A DNA stretch of 64,000 nucleotides from Clostridiaceae bacterium (GTDB taxonomy: Bacteria > Bacillota > Clostridia > Oscillospirales > QAMX01): positions 28,021 through 92,020 of the forward strand of contig JAHAYX010000016.1 of NCBI GenBank assembly GCA_018384365.1, given 5' to 3'. The notes under the pieces were generated by a model, which saw only the letters and a program-made list of their open reading frames with translations, made no database searches and was not told where the DNA came from. The position numbers and the translations under genes were made by a program. Of the stretch, positions 8,479 through 19,400 are shown piece after piece; the first letter of the stretch is position 1; every line of letters begins with the position of its first letter.

Positions 8479-9555
8479 ATGAAAATGATTCTGCGCTGGT
8501 TCCCCTATGGAGATGACAGCGTGACGCTTCAGCAGATCCGGCAGACGCCGGGTGTGACAGGCGTTGCCACGATGATTCCGCAGATTCCGGTCGGCGAAGT
8601 CTGGCCGGCCGAGCAGCTCATTGCTCTGCGCGACGAGGTGAATGCCGCCGGACTTGAGATGGAGGTCATCGAAAGCGTCAACATCCACGAGGACATCAAA
8701 AAAGGCCTGCCGACGCGTGACCGCTATATCGAGAACTACATTAAAACCATCGAAAATCTTGCCCAGGCGGGCGTAAAATGCCTGTGCTATAACTTTATGC
8801 CGGTTTTGGACTGGGCGCGCAATGAACTGGACCATCCGCTGCCCGACGGAAGCACGGCGCTTTCCTACCGTCACGAGGAAGTACTGAAGCTGGATCCTTC
8901 CCACTTCGCGGACGCGATGCTGGGCGGCTCGCGCGGCTATTCTCTGCCGGGCTGGGAACCGGAGCGCATGGGCGCCATGGCGGCGGACATTGAATTTTAC
9001 CAGTCCTTCACAACGGAACAGTACTGGGCAAACATGAAATACTTCCTGGATGCGGTGATCCCGACTGCGGAGCGCTGTGACATCCACATGGGTATCCATC
9101 CGGATGATCCGCCATGGCCGCTTTACGGCCTGCCGAAGGTCATCACCAGCGCGGAAAACATCCGCACCTTCCTGGCACTGAACCCCAGCCCCTATAACGG
9201 CATCACGCTCTGCACCGGCAGCCTGGGCTCCAACGTGAAGAACGATATCCCGGCCATTGTGCGGGAATTTGCCGACCGCATCCCGTTTACGCACATCCGC
9301 AACATCAAGCACCACTCACCGCAGGACTTTGACGAGGCGGCACATCTCTCTTCCTGCGGCGACCTCGATATGTTCGAGATCGTGCGCGCCTTCTATGAGT
9401 CCGGATTCGACGGTTATATCCGTCCGGACCACGGCCGCATGATCTGGGGCGAGCAGGCACGTCCGGGCTATGGCCTTTACGACCGCGCACTTGGCGCGAC
9501 GTATCTCCAGGGCCTGTGGGAAGCTATTGACAAGATCGAAAAACGCGGAAACTGA
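8479..9555 (+). CDS. uxuA: Mannonate dehydratase
   Basis: MKMILRWFPYGDDSVTLQQIRQTPGVTGVATMIPQIPVGEVW...GIHPDDPPWPLYGLPKVITSAENIRTFL. Confidence 0.95.
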   Translation: MKMILRWFPYGDDSVTLQQIRQTPGVTGVATMIPQIPVGEVWPAEQLIALRDEVNAAGLEMEVIESVNIHEDIKKGLPTRDRYIENYIKTIENLAQAGVKCLCYNFMPVLDWARNELDHPLPDGSTALSYRHEEVLKLDPSHFADAMLGGSRGYSLPGWEPERMGAMAADIEFYQSFTTEQYWANMKYFLDAVIPTAERCDIHMGIHPDDPPWPLYGLPKVITSAENIRTFLALNPSPYNGITLCTGSLGSNVKNDIPAIVREFADRIPFTHIRNIKHHSPQDFDEAAHLSSCGDLDMFEIVRAFYESGFDGYIRPDHGRMIWGEQARPGYGLYDRALGATYLQGLWEAIDKIEKRGN

Positions 9556-9561
9556 CGCAGC

Positions 9562-9602
9562 AAAACCCCGGCCCGAGGAAATTTTCCTGTGGGCCGGGGT
9601 TA
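9562..9602 (+). terminator. Rho-independent terminator after uxuA
   Basis: AACCCCGGCCC ... GGGCCGGGGTT hairpin. Confidence 0.7.
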
Positions 9603-9607
9603 CTGAT

Positions 9608-9648
9608 AAAAAAACAGCGGCTGGAAATCCCAGCCGCTATATTTTTTT
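9608..9648 (-). terminator. Rho-independent terminator downstream of NlpC/P60 gene
   Basis: AGCGGCTG...CAGCCGCT flanked by A-run and T-run. Confidence 0.7.
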
Positions 9649-9656
9649 CCTTCAGA

Positions 9657-10574
9657 TCAGGCAATGCGTCTTGCGCCGACATATCGCGTGGTGTAATAAT
9701 CGGTCGAGAGCGCTGTTACGCGGACAACATCGCCGGGGGAAGTGGCATGGATGAAATATCCATCGCCAACATAGATACCAACATGGCCGATGGCCTTGGA
9801 ACCGCGGGAGAAGAACACGAGGTCGCCAAGCTGCAGATCATCATAAGAGACGGCAACACCGTTTTCATATTGATCGGAAGCGGTGCGGTTCAGAGAGTAG
9901 CCCATCTGCGCGTAAACATACTGCACAAAGCCGGAGCAGTCAAACCCTTCCTCTGGGCTCTCGCCGCCGTAAACGTAGGCATAACCCAGATATTTGTACG
10001 CATATTCCACGATCTGTCCGCCGATGGTGGTGGCAGCGACCGGCGCCGGATCATTGGTATAGGAAACGGCAGTGGTGCCGTCTTCCTGCACGGTCATGTA
10101 AGTGAATACCAGGCCGTCAACACTCAGGTAGTCCGGATGGACATAGCCGATCAGGTCGACAAACTTAATTTTATACCAGCCGTCCTCGATTGCCAGAATC
10201 GTGACCATTGTGCCGTCCATCAGGCGGCCTAAAATCTCGTTGTCCGTGCCGGGCGCGGAACGGACGTTTACCGTGCTGCCTGTGATGGAGCCCATGGAGG
10301 ACTGCACCTGCACGTCGCCCATGTCAACGTATTCGGCGAATACATAGGCGGACTGTCCGTTATAATTGACTATGTACCAGTCACCGACGCGGCCGGTGAC
10401 GTCAACGGTTTCCCCGTTGTAAACTTTTCCGATGCTCTCGGAGTCCGTGGACGTTTCCGTCCGGACAAACAATGCCGAGGCGTTTACTACCCCGTCGACC
10501 GCGAAGCTCATGCCCGATAAAACGACACAAAGCACGCAGACCAATACAATTACTCTTCTCGTGAAACGGTTCAT
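9657..10574 (-). CDS. SH3 domain-containing NlpC/P60 family peptidoglycan hydrolase
   Basis: Signal peptide, two SH3b repeats, then EEGFDCSGFVQYVYAQMGYSLNRTASDQ ... IGHVGIYVGDGYFIHA (Cys/His NlpC/P60 motif). Confidence 0.93.
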   Translation of the reverse strand: MNRFTRRVIVLVCVLCVVLSGMSFAVDGVVNASALFVRTETSTDSESIGKVYNGETVDVTGRVGDWYIVNYNGQSAYVFAEYVDMGDVQVQSSMGSITGSTVNVRSAPGTDNEILGRLMDGTMVTILAIEDGWYKIKFVDLIGYVHPDYLSVDGLVFTYMTVQEDGTTAVSYTNDPAPVAATTIGGQIVEYAYKYLGYAYVYGGESPEEGFDCSGFVQYVYAQMGYSLNRTASDQYENGVAVSYDDLQLGDLVFFSRGSKAIGHVGIYVGDGYFIHATSPGDVVRVTALSTDYYTTRYVGARRIA

Positions 10575-10613
10575 TGTACATCCCCCAAAAAGTACAAGAA
10601 TTAGACGTCAATA

Positions 10614-10916
10614 TTACTTAGATGTCAATGCACGGTTCAACCACACAGATGCAACGTCTATTGCAGAATAAATGCCGGTTTTTTCGCCGGTCTTTACAAT
10701 CCGCTCCAGCGGATTCAGGGATTCATCGGTACGCATGAGCGTGATCATGACCCGGTTTGCGATATTCAGGCCGTGACTTTCCACGGTATCGAGAATCTGC
10801 AGCATGATGATGTATTCATCCTTCATATCACCGTAATAAAGGGTGTTTCCGGAGCGAATCAGCGGCTTGCCTTTATATTCAAGGTAATCTTTTGCGTTTT
10901 TTTTGGCTGTCGCCAT
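10614..10916 (-). CDS. Conserved hypothetical protein (100 aa)
   Basis: MATAKKNAKDYLEYKGKPLIRSGNTLYYGDMKDEYIIMLQILDTVES..., strong RBS (AAGGAGG) upstream of this Met. Confidence 0.75.
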   Translation of the reverse strand: MATAKKNAKDYLEYKGKPLIRSGNTLYYGDMKDEYIIMLQILDTVESHGLNIANRVMITLMRTDESLNPLERIVKTGEKTGIYSAIDVASVWLNRALTSK

Positions 10917-10958
10917 CGTGCGCCTCCTTACATTCTGAAAACATACCATGTTACTGCT

Positions 10959-11045
10959 TTGTTACTGATTTGTAACAATCATAACATGGACTGACACTTT
11001 TGTAAACTGTCGAATTGCACAAATGTTCTTGGTACATTTGTCGAA
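10959..11045 (-). promoter_or_regulatory. Promoter region with two Spo0A-type boxes and a perfect dyad
   Basis: Minus-strand TTTACA (11001-11006) - 17 nt - TATGAT (10978-10983). TGTCGAA at 11008-11014 and 11039-11045. TTGTTAC-N6-GTAACAA at 10959-10978. Confidence 0.65.
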
Positions 11046-11056
11046 TTGCGCCGGTT

Positions 11057-12004
11057 TTACAACATTTTTATCGCGTACATATCACAGAAAGCGGAACAAT
11101 AACCACACAAAACGCATTTTTCGCGGTCCACCTGCATCCGTCCGTCCACCACACTTGCAGCACCTTGGGGGCAGTGCTGCGTGCAGTTTCCGCAACCGAC
11201 GCACCAGTCTTCCACGTGGATTCTGCGTCTTTTTGCCTGTAAACGCGCTTCCTGTTCCGGTGTATAGGAACCGGTTTCAAAAAAGTGAATATTTGCCTCC
11301 ACTTCATCTTTGCTCTGCATACCGACGGCCACGGAATCGGCAAAGGGGAGCCCCAGCACATAGCGCAGGCACTCGCCGCTCCGGCGGTGCAGATTGCCGC
11401 CGCCGAAAGCCTTCATGATGTAAATGCCGATCCCTTTTGCATAGGCGTCCTGCACGGCGCTTTCCATTTCCTCGCGCGTGCCGTCCACGATGCCCCAGCC
11501 TTCAACGTTGATCAGGGGGTGGATCACGTCAAGGCCGAGCGCCGCGGCGGCGCGCACACCGGCAACATGGTGCGTGGATGCGCCGACCGCGCGGATCACG
11601 CCTTTTGCCTTCAGGTCATAAAGCGCCTCCAGCGCGGGCATATGGCCGCGGAAGGTGTGCTCGCTTTCCTGCTCGTGCAGCATGAAAATGTCGATCACAT
11701 CGCGGTCCAGGGCGCGGCGCGCCTCATCGACGGCGTCGAGCGCCATCTGCCGTTCGTATGCATAGGATTTTGAAGTGAGTATGATGTTGTCACGGCCCCA
11801 GCGGCGAAGTCCCTCCCGAACGTAGGGATACACGCCGTAAAGCTGTGCCATATCAACGAAGTTGATGCCCTTTTCAAAAGCAAAAGCCAGAATCTCACCT
11901 GCTTCAGCAGGATCAAATCCGGCTTGCAATGGCCCCATTGTGAGAGAACCGAAACATAATCTGGAAACAACGAGCCCGGTTTTTCCCAATTCATTGTACT
12001 TCAT
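11057..12004 (-). CDS. Aldo/keto reductase with C-terminal 4Fe-4S ferredoxin domain
   Basis: [27 protein letters not shown]...; C-terminal [15 protein letters not shown] and [11 protein letters not shown] clusters. Confidence 0.9.
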   Translation of the reverse strand: MKYNELGKTGLVVSRLCFGSLTMGPLQAGFDPAEAGEILAFAFEKGINFVDMAQLYGVYPYVREGLRRWGRDNIILTSKSYAYERQMALDAVDEARRALDRDVIDIFMLHEQESEHTFRGHMPALEALYDLKAKGVIRAVGASTHHVAGVRAAAALGLDVIHPLINVEGWGIVDGTREEMESAVQDAYAKGIGIYIMKAFGGGNLHRRSGECLRYVLGLPFADSVAVGMQSKDEVEANIHFFETGSYTPEQEARLQAKRRRIHVEDWCVGCGNCTQHCPQGAASVVDGRMQVDREKCVLCGYCSAFCDMYAIKML

Positions 12005-12246
12005 ACGTCCAAATACTTCCGCAAAAGCTCCTGTAAAAGTTCGTCACGATCAATCCTGCGGATTAACGTGCGCGCATTTTTATAATTGGTGATATAAGTC
12101 GGGTCCTCGCTCAGAATGTAACCGACAAGTTGGTTGATCGGATCATATCCTTTTTCCACAAGAGCATTGTATACTTCGGAAAGGGCGTTTTTCATATCGA
12201 CATTGCTCTCTGCGTCGAGCTTAAACTTGATGGTACTGTCAAACAC
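12001..12246 (-). CDS. IreB family regulatory phosphoprotein
   Basis: 81 aa; [61 protein letters not shown] matches IreB (DUF965). Confidence 0.95.
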   Translation of the reverse strand: MFDSTIKFKLDAESNVDMKNALSEVYNALVEKGYDPINQLVGYILSEDPTYITNYKNARTLIRRIDRDELLQELLRKYLDV

Positions 12247-12517
12247 GTTATATCACCTCTCTAAATGCAGCATAATCGGGATTCTCATCATCCCACTAAT
12301 AGCATATAACATTTTCACCCGGCTGTAAAGGGGTTTTGTTTGCAGCTTCGTTGCAGTTTGGAAACAAGGCGGAACATTGCGGCGGCGGACAGCGCGTTCC
12401 GGCCGGCCGGGCACACCCGTAATGCAGTGTACGCATTCCCTCGCCTGCTTATACCTTCCTCAGGCATGTGGACAGGGAGTCCCCGCATATAGTGGGACGG
12501 AAAGGAAGGGATGTGAA

Positions 12518-13429
12518 ATGAGATTCCCACCGGAGGGACTGCTTTGCGATACGGCGGAAAACCAGGAATTCCTTTCGGGCAGGCGGGGACTGGAGTCTGC
12601 CAGTCTGGAAGGCCGGACCCTGGAGGCGCGCGCCGTCCGCTGTGACGGCTGCTGCAATCTGTTTGTGGAACTGGGAGGGCGTGCCGTCGTGATCCCGCGC
12701 AGGGAGGCGATCATCGACCCCGACAACCAGAAAGACGTGGCCATTCTTTCCCGCGTGGGCCGGCCGGTCTGCTTCAAGGTGCTGCGGGCGCCCGGCTGCC
12801 AGGAGGATGAGCCGCGTTTTCTCCTTTCGCGGCGCGCGGCGCAGGAAGAGGCAATGGAGTACTTCATGAACCGGCTGAATATCGGCGAAATCATCTGGTG
12901 CAGAGTCAGCCGGCTCGAATGTTTCGGTGCGTTTGTGGATATCGGGCGCGGAATCCCTTCGTTTATCGGCATCGAAAATATTTCCGTATCCCGGATCCGG
13001 CATCCGGCGGAGCGTTTCCGGATCGGACAGCTGATTCCGGCCGTTGTCACGGAAATCGACCGCACGCTGAAACGCGTCATGCTTTCGCACAAGGAATTAT
13101 TGGGCACCTGGGAAGAAAATGCGGCATTTTTTCACAGCGGAGATACCGTGGAAGGCATCGTTCGTGGGATAGAATCCTATGGCGTGTTTATCGAACTTGC
13201 GCCGAATCTCTCCGGGCTGTCGGATCCGCATGAGGGACTGCGGGAAGGACAGCGCGTGTGCGTCTACATTAAATCTATCATACCCGAAAAAATGAAAATC
13301 AAGCTTGCCGTCGTGGATGTTTTGCCGGATTGCCCTGTCAGAAAACCGGTGCGCTATTTTCTGCCGGGGCGGCGCATCACGGGCTGGACGTATGCACCGG
13401 AAAGTCCGGCGGAAAACGGCTGCGAGTGA
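12518..13429 (+). CDS. S1 RNA-binding domain-containing protein (ribosomal protein S1-like)
   Basis: Repeated S1 motifs (GEIIWCRVSRLECFGAFVDIGRGIPSFIGIENIS; GDTVEGIVRGIESYGVFIELAPNLSGLSD). Start at MRFPPEG with AAGGAAGGG RBS. Confidence 0.85.
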   Translation: MRFPPEGLLCDTAENQEFLSGRRGLESASLEGRTLEARAVRCDGCCNLFVELGGRAVVIPRREAIIDPDNQKDVAILSRVGRPVCFKVLRAPGCQEDEPRFLLSRRAAQEEAMEYFMNRLNIGEIIWCRVSRLECFGAFVDIGRGIPSFIGIENISVSRIRHPAERFRIGQLIPAVVTEIDRTLKRVMLSHKELLGTWEENAAFFHSGDTVEGIVRGIESYGVFIELAPNLSGLSDPHEGLREGQRVCVYIKSIIPEKMKIKLAVVDVLPDCPVRKPVRYFLPGRRITGWTYAPESPAENGCE

Positions 13430-13500
13430 TTGCAAAAAATTCCATACATGAAGGACCGGACTCCGGCGCATACTAACGGCGCATAAAGGAGTTGAGTCGA

Positions 13501-13719
13501 ATGATTATGGACAGGATTGCGCTAATACTCGTGATAATCGGCGCGTTGAACTGGGGCAGTGTGGGAATCTTCGGATTTGATATCGTCGCGTACATCTGCG
13601 GCGGTCAGCTTGCCACCGTAAGCCGTGTGATATTCACTCTGGTCGGACTTGCGGGACTCTGGTGCGTTTCCCTGCTTTTCAGGGAACGCGGAGAACTTCA
13701 CGAGGGCGACAGTTTATAA
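13501..13719 (+). CDS. DUF378 domain-containing small membrane protein
   Basis: MIMDRIALILVIIGALNWGSVGIFGFDIVAYICGG... typical DUF378. Confidence 0.85.
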   Translation: MIMDRIALILVIIGALNWGSVGIFGFDIVAYICGGQLATVSRVIFTLVGLAGLWCVSLLFRERGELHEGDSL

Positions 13720-13732
13720 GCAATAAAAAAGA

Positions 13733-13782
13733 AAACAGGCGTCTTTTCCCGAAACCCGGGGAAGGACGCCCGTTTTTTTGCA
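13733..13782 (+). terminator. Rho-independent terminator
   Basis: GGCGTC-TTTTCCC...GGGGAAG-GACGCC-CGTTTTTTT. Confidence 0.75.
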
Positions 13783-13800
13783 TTTTAACATGAAAAAAGA

Positions 13801-14997
13801 TTAGACCGTGCGTACATAAACGGGACTTTGCGTCCAGCCCTGCCCGCCGAAGCGGCACGCGCGGGAAGGATAGGCAAGCGCGAACAAATCGTCCGCCTGC
13901 GCCTCCAGCGAAAGACAGGAAGCCGCTTCGGCGCCGAGTGCCCGGCCGTCGGCGGCCTTTGTAATGACCGGGATGCCGCGGATTTCCCGCAGAAGCGCCC
14001 GGCCGGTATCATTAAAAGCCAGCACGCGTGCGTAAGGAACCGGCGCGTCTGTCAGACCCTGCCGCAGGCCGAGAAACGCCGCCATGCAGATGCGCCGCAG
14101 CCGTGCGTGGGAGTACCGGCGCGTTTTCGCGCGGGCGCAGAAGTCTGCCGGATCAAGCGCTTCCTGTGCGGCACGGGCCAGACGGTACTCGAGCCCTTCG
14201 CTGATGTCGGGAAGCACGGCGAAATCCTGCGCCGCCATACGCCGCAGGACGCTCAGAATGGCGGTGTCAAGGCTGCGGCCATCCACCGGCGCGCGGCCTG
14301 CCTGCATTTCCCTGATGAAAACAGACTGTGCGTCCGCAGGGAGAAAGGAAAGCGCCTCCTCCGTCTGTCCCGCGCGCAGGAGCGCCCGGAGATGCGATGC
14401 GGAGGCATAGTCTCCATCCGGCGCGCCGTCGTGCCGTGCGCCTTCGCGCCGGATGGGCAGCGGCGTGATAGAATATCCGTTTTCCCGGATTTCGCGCACA
14501 TATTCCACGCCCAAAATGTCGTTCGGCGAGGCAAGCAGCGCACCGGCTGCGGGGTCTGCCTCCCGTATGGCCTGTTCCCGCGCGGCGGCGTATTCCATGC
14601 CGCCGGAAAGCAGCGCACGAATCCGGTCGTTGACCTGCGGATCGCCGTCCAGACGTGCGGCGGCGGTGATGGCGGAGAGATCTGCGGATTCGCTGCCGAA
14701 GGCCAGCTGCGAGACGATGCCCGTCCCGGCCAGCAGCCCGACCCCGCCCGCGGCGAAAGTGCCCGCGCCGGCGCAGGCCCAGGGCAGGGGAAGCTCCAAA
14801 ACCAGATCCGCACCGCAGCGCACGGCAGTTTCCGCCCGCGCGAACTTGTTCATCACGGCAAGCTCCCCGCGCTGGACAAAATGACCGCTCATCGCACATA
14901 CGACGGGCAGCCCGGTCATTTTCCGCGCACGGCGGATATGGAAGGAATGGCCGCTGTGAAACGGATTATATTCGCATATGATGCCAACTGCGCGCAT
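13801..14997 (-). CDS. tmcAL: Nucleotidyltransferase family protein, tRNA(Met) cytidine acetate ligase
   Basis: MRAVGIICEYNPFHSGHSFHIRRARKMTGLPVVCAMSGHFVQRGELAVMNKFARAE typical of TmcAL. Confidence 0.9.
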   Translation of the reverse strand: MRAVGIICEYNPFHSGHSFHIRRARKMTGLPVVCAMSGHFVQRGELAVMNKFARAETAVRCGADLVLELPLPWACAGAGTFAAGGVGLLAGTGIVSQLAFGSESADLSAITAAARLDGDPQVNDRIRALLSGGMEYAAAREQAIREADPAAGALLASPNDILGVEYVREIRENGYSITPLPIRREGARHDGAPDGDYASASHLRALLRAGQTEEALSFLPADAQSVFIREMQAGRAPVDGRSLDTAILSVLRRMAAQDFAVLPDISEGLEYRLARAAQEALDPADFCARAKTRRYSHARLRRICMAAFLGLRQGLTDAPVPYARVLAFNDTGRALLREIRGIPVITKAADGRALGAEAASCLSLEAQADDLFALAYPSRACRFGGQGWTQSPVYVRTV

Positions 14998-15168
14998 AAC
15001 AGGCTCCTTCTGATATTCCGCTCCGATATTTCGTTGGTTTTTTGCCGTAAAAACTTGCTTTCTTCATAATTGTGTTGTAAAATATAATTTGGTCGTTTGT
15101 GTTATGATTTTATCATGGAACAACGCGGTTTTCAAGAAGAGTATGAGTAAAGGAAGGGTATGAGAATT

Positions 15169-16362
15169 ATGCACATCCTTGTTATCAACGCAGGAAGCTC
15201 CTCGCTCAAATACCAGTTCTTCAACATGGACAACCATGAGGTTCTGGCGAAGGGTATCTGCGAACGCATTGGATTTGGCGGACATATGCGTCATTCCGTC
15301 GCGGGAAAAGTGGTATTTGAAAGTGATGTCGAAATGCCCGATCATTCCGTTGCGGTCGAGCACGTCTTAAAGGAACTGACGAACAGCGAATATGGCGTGA
15401 TCGCGGATATGGGGATGGTTGACGCGGTCGGACACCGCGTGCTGCACGGCGGTTCCAAATTCTCCGGCAGTATGGTTGTCACCCCGGAGGTTGAGGCGGC
15501 GATTGAAGAATGCATCCCGCTTGGCCCCCTGCATAATCCCGCAAACCTGATGGGCATCCGTGCCTGCCAGAAGGTCATGCCCGGCGTACCGCAGGTGGCT
15601 GTGTTCGACACGGCTTTCCATCAGTCCATGCCGGAGCAGTCCTATCTCTACGCAATTCCGTATGAGTATTATGAGAAGTACGGCATCCGGAAATACGGTT
15701 TCCACGGTACTTCCCACCGTTATGTTTCCGCCCGCTGCGCCGAGCTTTTCGGCAAGCCGGCCGAGGAACTGAAGATTGTTACCTGCCACCTAGGCAACGG
15801 CTCTTCTGTCGCAGCTGTGAAAAACGGCAAGTGCTTTGACACCTCCATGGGTCTGACCCCGCTGGATGGTCTGGTCATGGGCACACGCAGCGGCTCGATC
15901 GATCCCGCTGTTGTGGGCGTGATTGCCGAGCGTACCGGCGCGTCCGCTTCCGAGGTTGTGGATATCCTGAATAAAAAATCCGGCCTGCTGGCTGTCTCCG
16001 GCATTTCCGGCGACTATCGTGACGTCAGCGCTGCCGATGAGGCGGGCAACCACCGCGCACACATTGCCCGTGAGATGCTGTTCCAGTCCATCAAGCGCTA
16101 CATCGGCGCCTACGCCGCAGAAATGGGCGGCATTGATGCGCTCGTGTTCACCGCAGGCATCGGCGAAAACAACGCCTATCTGCGTCAGCGCGTGGCAGAC
16201 GGTCTGGAATTCATGGGCATCGGCGTGGATCCGGCCAAGAACGAAGGCCGCGGCGACGACCGCGAGGTCACGGCAGAGGGCGCCCGCGTGCGTACCTTCG
16301 TGATTTCCACGGACGAAGAACTGATGATCGCGCTCGACGCGCAGGAGCTCACTTCCAAGTAA
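15169..16362 (+). CDS. ackA: Acetate kinase
   Basis: MHILVINAGSSSLKYQFF; FDTAFHQSMPEQSYLYAIPYEYYEKYGIRKYGFHGTSH; MGLTPLDGLVMGTRSG; FTAGIGENN. Confidence 0.97.
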   Translation: MHILVINAGSSSLKYQFFNMDNHEVLAKGICERIGFGGHMRHSVAGKVVFESDVEMPDHSVAVEHVLKELTNSEYGVIADMGMVDAVGHRVLHGGSKFSGSMVVTPEVEAAIEECIPLGPLHNPANLMGIRACQKVMPGVPQVAVFDTAFHQSMPEQSYLYAIPYEYYEKYGIRKYGFHGTSHRYVSARCAELFGKPAEELKIVTCHLGNGSSVAAVKNGKCFDTSMGLTPLDGLVMGTRSGSIDPAVVGVIAERTGASASEVVDILNKKSGLLAVSGISGDYRDVSAADEAGNHRAHIAREMLFQSIKRYIGAYAAEMGGIDALVFTAGIGENNAYLRQRVADGLEFMGIGVDPAKNEGRGDDREVTAEGARVRTFVISTDEELMIALDAQELTSK

Positions 16363-16413
16363 GATCCTGCCGCGGGATACAGCGATTACATTGGCATTAA
16401 AAGCCTGATTATC

Positions 16414-16442
16414 TTTACAATCAGACTGTTTAGTGATATAAT
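16414..16442 (+). promoter_or_regulatory. Sigma-A-type promoter of pyruvate:ferredoxin oxidoreductase
   Basis: TTTACA - 17 nt - TATAAT. Confidence 0.75.
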
Positions 16443-16480
16443 TTCTGCGTGAAAACCAAAAATACAGGAGGAAAAGTTTC

Positions 16481-19400
16481 ATGGCAAGAAAATTTAAGAC
16501 CATGGACGGTAACAACGCTGCGGCGCACGTGTCTTATGCGTTTACCGAGGTTGCGGGCATCTATCCGATCACCCCGTCCAGCCCCATGGCAGACTATGTT
16601 GACCAGTGGGCCGCAAACGGACTCAAGAATATTTTCGGTACGACTGTTAAGGTCATCGAGATGCAGTCCGAAGCAGGCGCTGCCGGTACTGTTCACGGCT
16701 CTCTGGCCGCCGGCGCCCTCACGACGACGTATACCGCGTCCCAGGGCCTGCTGCTCATGATCCCGAATATGTACAAGATCTCCGGCGAGCTGCTGCCCGG
16801 CGTGTTCCACGTTTCCGCACGTACGCTTGCCACGCACGCTCTGAACATCTTTGGCGACCACTCCGACGTGTACGCCTGCCGCCAGACCGGCTTTGCCATG
16901 CTGGCTGAAGGCAACGTTCAGGAAGTTATGGACCTCGGCGCTGTCGCGCATCTTGCCGCGATCAAGGGCCGTGTCCCGTTCATCAACTTCTTTGATGGTT
17001 TCCGTACCTCTCACGAGATCCAGAAGATCGCTGTCTGGGATTACGACGACCTGAAAGATATGGTTGATATGGATGCAGTCAATGAATTCCGCGCCCGCGC
17101 GCTGAATCCGGAGCATCCTGTCATGCGCGGTTCCCACGAGAACGGAGATATCTTCTTCCAGCATCGTGAGGCCTGCAATAAGTACTACGAAGCCGTTCCC
17201 GGCATCGTGGAAGAGTACATGGGCAAGGTCAATGCCAAGCTCGGTACCAACTATCAGCTCTTCAACTACTACGGTGCACCGGATGCCGAGCGCGTGATCA
17301 TCGCGATGGGCTCCTTCTGCGACGTGGCGGAAGAAGTGATCGATTACATGAATGCACACGGCGAGAAGGTCGGTCTGATCAAAGTCCGCCTGTACCGTCC
17401 GTTTGCTGCTGACCGTCTGATCGGTGCTCTGCCGAAGACCGTGAAGAAGATCGCGGTTCTCGACCGTACCAAGGAGCCCGGCGCATACGGCGAGCCGCTG
17501 TATCTGGATGTCGTGGCTGCTCTCTCCGAGGCTGGCATCAATGCCACCGTTATCGGCGGACGTTACGGCCTGGGTTCCAAGGATACCCCGCCGTCCTCTG
17601 TCTTTGCTGTTTACGAAGAGCTCGCCAAGGACGCTCCGCGCCGTCAGTTCACCATCGGTATCGTGGACGATGTCACCGGCCTGTCCCTCGAAGAGAAGCC
17701 CTCGCCCAACACTGCGGCGGAAGGCACCATCGAGTGCAAGTTCTGGGGCCTCGGCGGCGACGGTACCGTCGGTGCGAACAAGAACTCCATCAAGATCATC
17801 GGCGACTACACCGATAAATATGTTCAGGCATACTTCCAGTACGACTCCAAGAAGACCGGCGGTATCACCATCAGCCATCTGCGCTTTGGCGACCAGCCCA
17901 TTCGTGCGCCGTACTACATCAATAAGGCCGACTTTGTCGCCTGCCACAACCCGTCCTATGTGACGAAGGGCTATAAGATGGTCAACGACGTCAAGCCCGG
18001 CGGCGTGTTCCTCATCAACTGCCAGTGGACGCCTGAGGAACTCGATCATCATATGCCTGCTGAGGCAAAGCGCTACATCGCCAAGAACAACATTCAGCTT
18101 TACACCATCAACGCCATCGACCTCGCAATCGAGATCGGTATGGGCAAGCGCACCAACACCATCCTGCAGTCTGCGTTCTTCACCCTGGCAAACATCATGC
18201 CGCAGGAAGAAGCCATCCAGCACATGAAGGATGCTGCCACGAAGTCCTACCTGAAGAAGGGCCAGGATATCGTTGACATGAACCACAAGGCCATTGACGC
18301 CGGCGCAACTGCGTTTGTGAAGGTCAATGTCCCGGCTGAGTGGGCCGATGCAGTGGACGAGAAGGAAGAAGTTCAGCTGAAGGGTGCCGATAAGCTGGTC
18401 AAGATGATCCGCGACATCCAGCAGCCCATCAACCTGATGGACGGCGACAGCCTGCCTGTTTCCGCCTTCGTCGATCACGTCGATGGTACCTTCCAGCAGG
18501 GTGCTTCCGCTTATGAGAAGCGCGGCGTTGCCGTTACCGTTCCGACCTGGGATTCCACCAAGTGCGCACAGTGCAACCAGTGTGCTTACGTCTGCCCGCA
18601 CGCCACCATCCGTGCTTACGCCATGACCGAGGAAGAGGCTGCCAATGCCCCGAAGGCCATGAAGAGCGCGCCTGTGAAGGCCGGCAAGGGCAAGGGCGTT
18701 TATACGTACGCTCTCGCAATTTCTCCGCTCGACTGCATGGGCTGCGGCGTCTGTATCGGCGTCTGCCCGACCAAGGCTCTGACCATGGTCCCGCAGGAAG
18801 AAGAACTTGCACAGCAGGAAGTCTTCAATTATGCGGTTGAGAACATCACCGTGAAGGAAGACATGGCGGATGCAACCGTGAAGGGCAGCCAGTTCAAGCA
18901 GCCGATGCTTGAGTTCTCCGGCTCCTGCGCAGGTTGTGCCGAAACTTCCTATGCACGTCTGATCACCCAGCTTTACGGCGATCATATGTATATCTCCAAT
19001 GCAACCGGTTGTTCCTCCATCTGGGGCGGCCCGGCTGCTACCTCTCCGTACACCGTTGATAAGAACGGCCGCGGTCCTGCATGGGCCAACTCCCTCTTTG
19101 AGGATAACGCAGAGCATGGTCTTGGTATGCACCTTGGCCAGAAGGTTATCCGTGAGCGTCTCGCCGAAAAGACGAAGGCTCTCATCGCGATTGCCTATAC
19201 GGATGCTGATCTGAAGGCTGCTGCCCAGAAGTGGCTCGACACCATGTATGACGGCAACGCCAACCAGGAGGCTTCCCGTCAGTATATCGCAGAACTCGAA
19301 GCTTCTGTGATCGAAGGCTGCCCCTGCGAGGCCTGCACGCTCGGCCGTGAGATCCTGGCAGAAAAAGATTACCTCAACAAGAAGTCCGTCTGGATCTTCG

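Noticed and set aside
10959-10978. Rex operator at TTGTTACTGATTTGTAACAA
   Set aside because: Rex sites are TTGTTAA-N4-TTAACAA (18 bp); this dyad is 20 bp with C/G in the arms, so the half-site spacing does not fit.
13441-13500. Sporulation sigma (E/F/G) promoter before the DUF378 gene (CATACTAA)
   Set aside because: A -10-like CATACTA is present but no matching -35 at the proper spacing was found.
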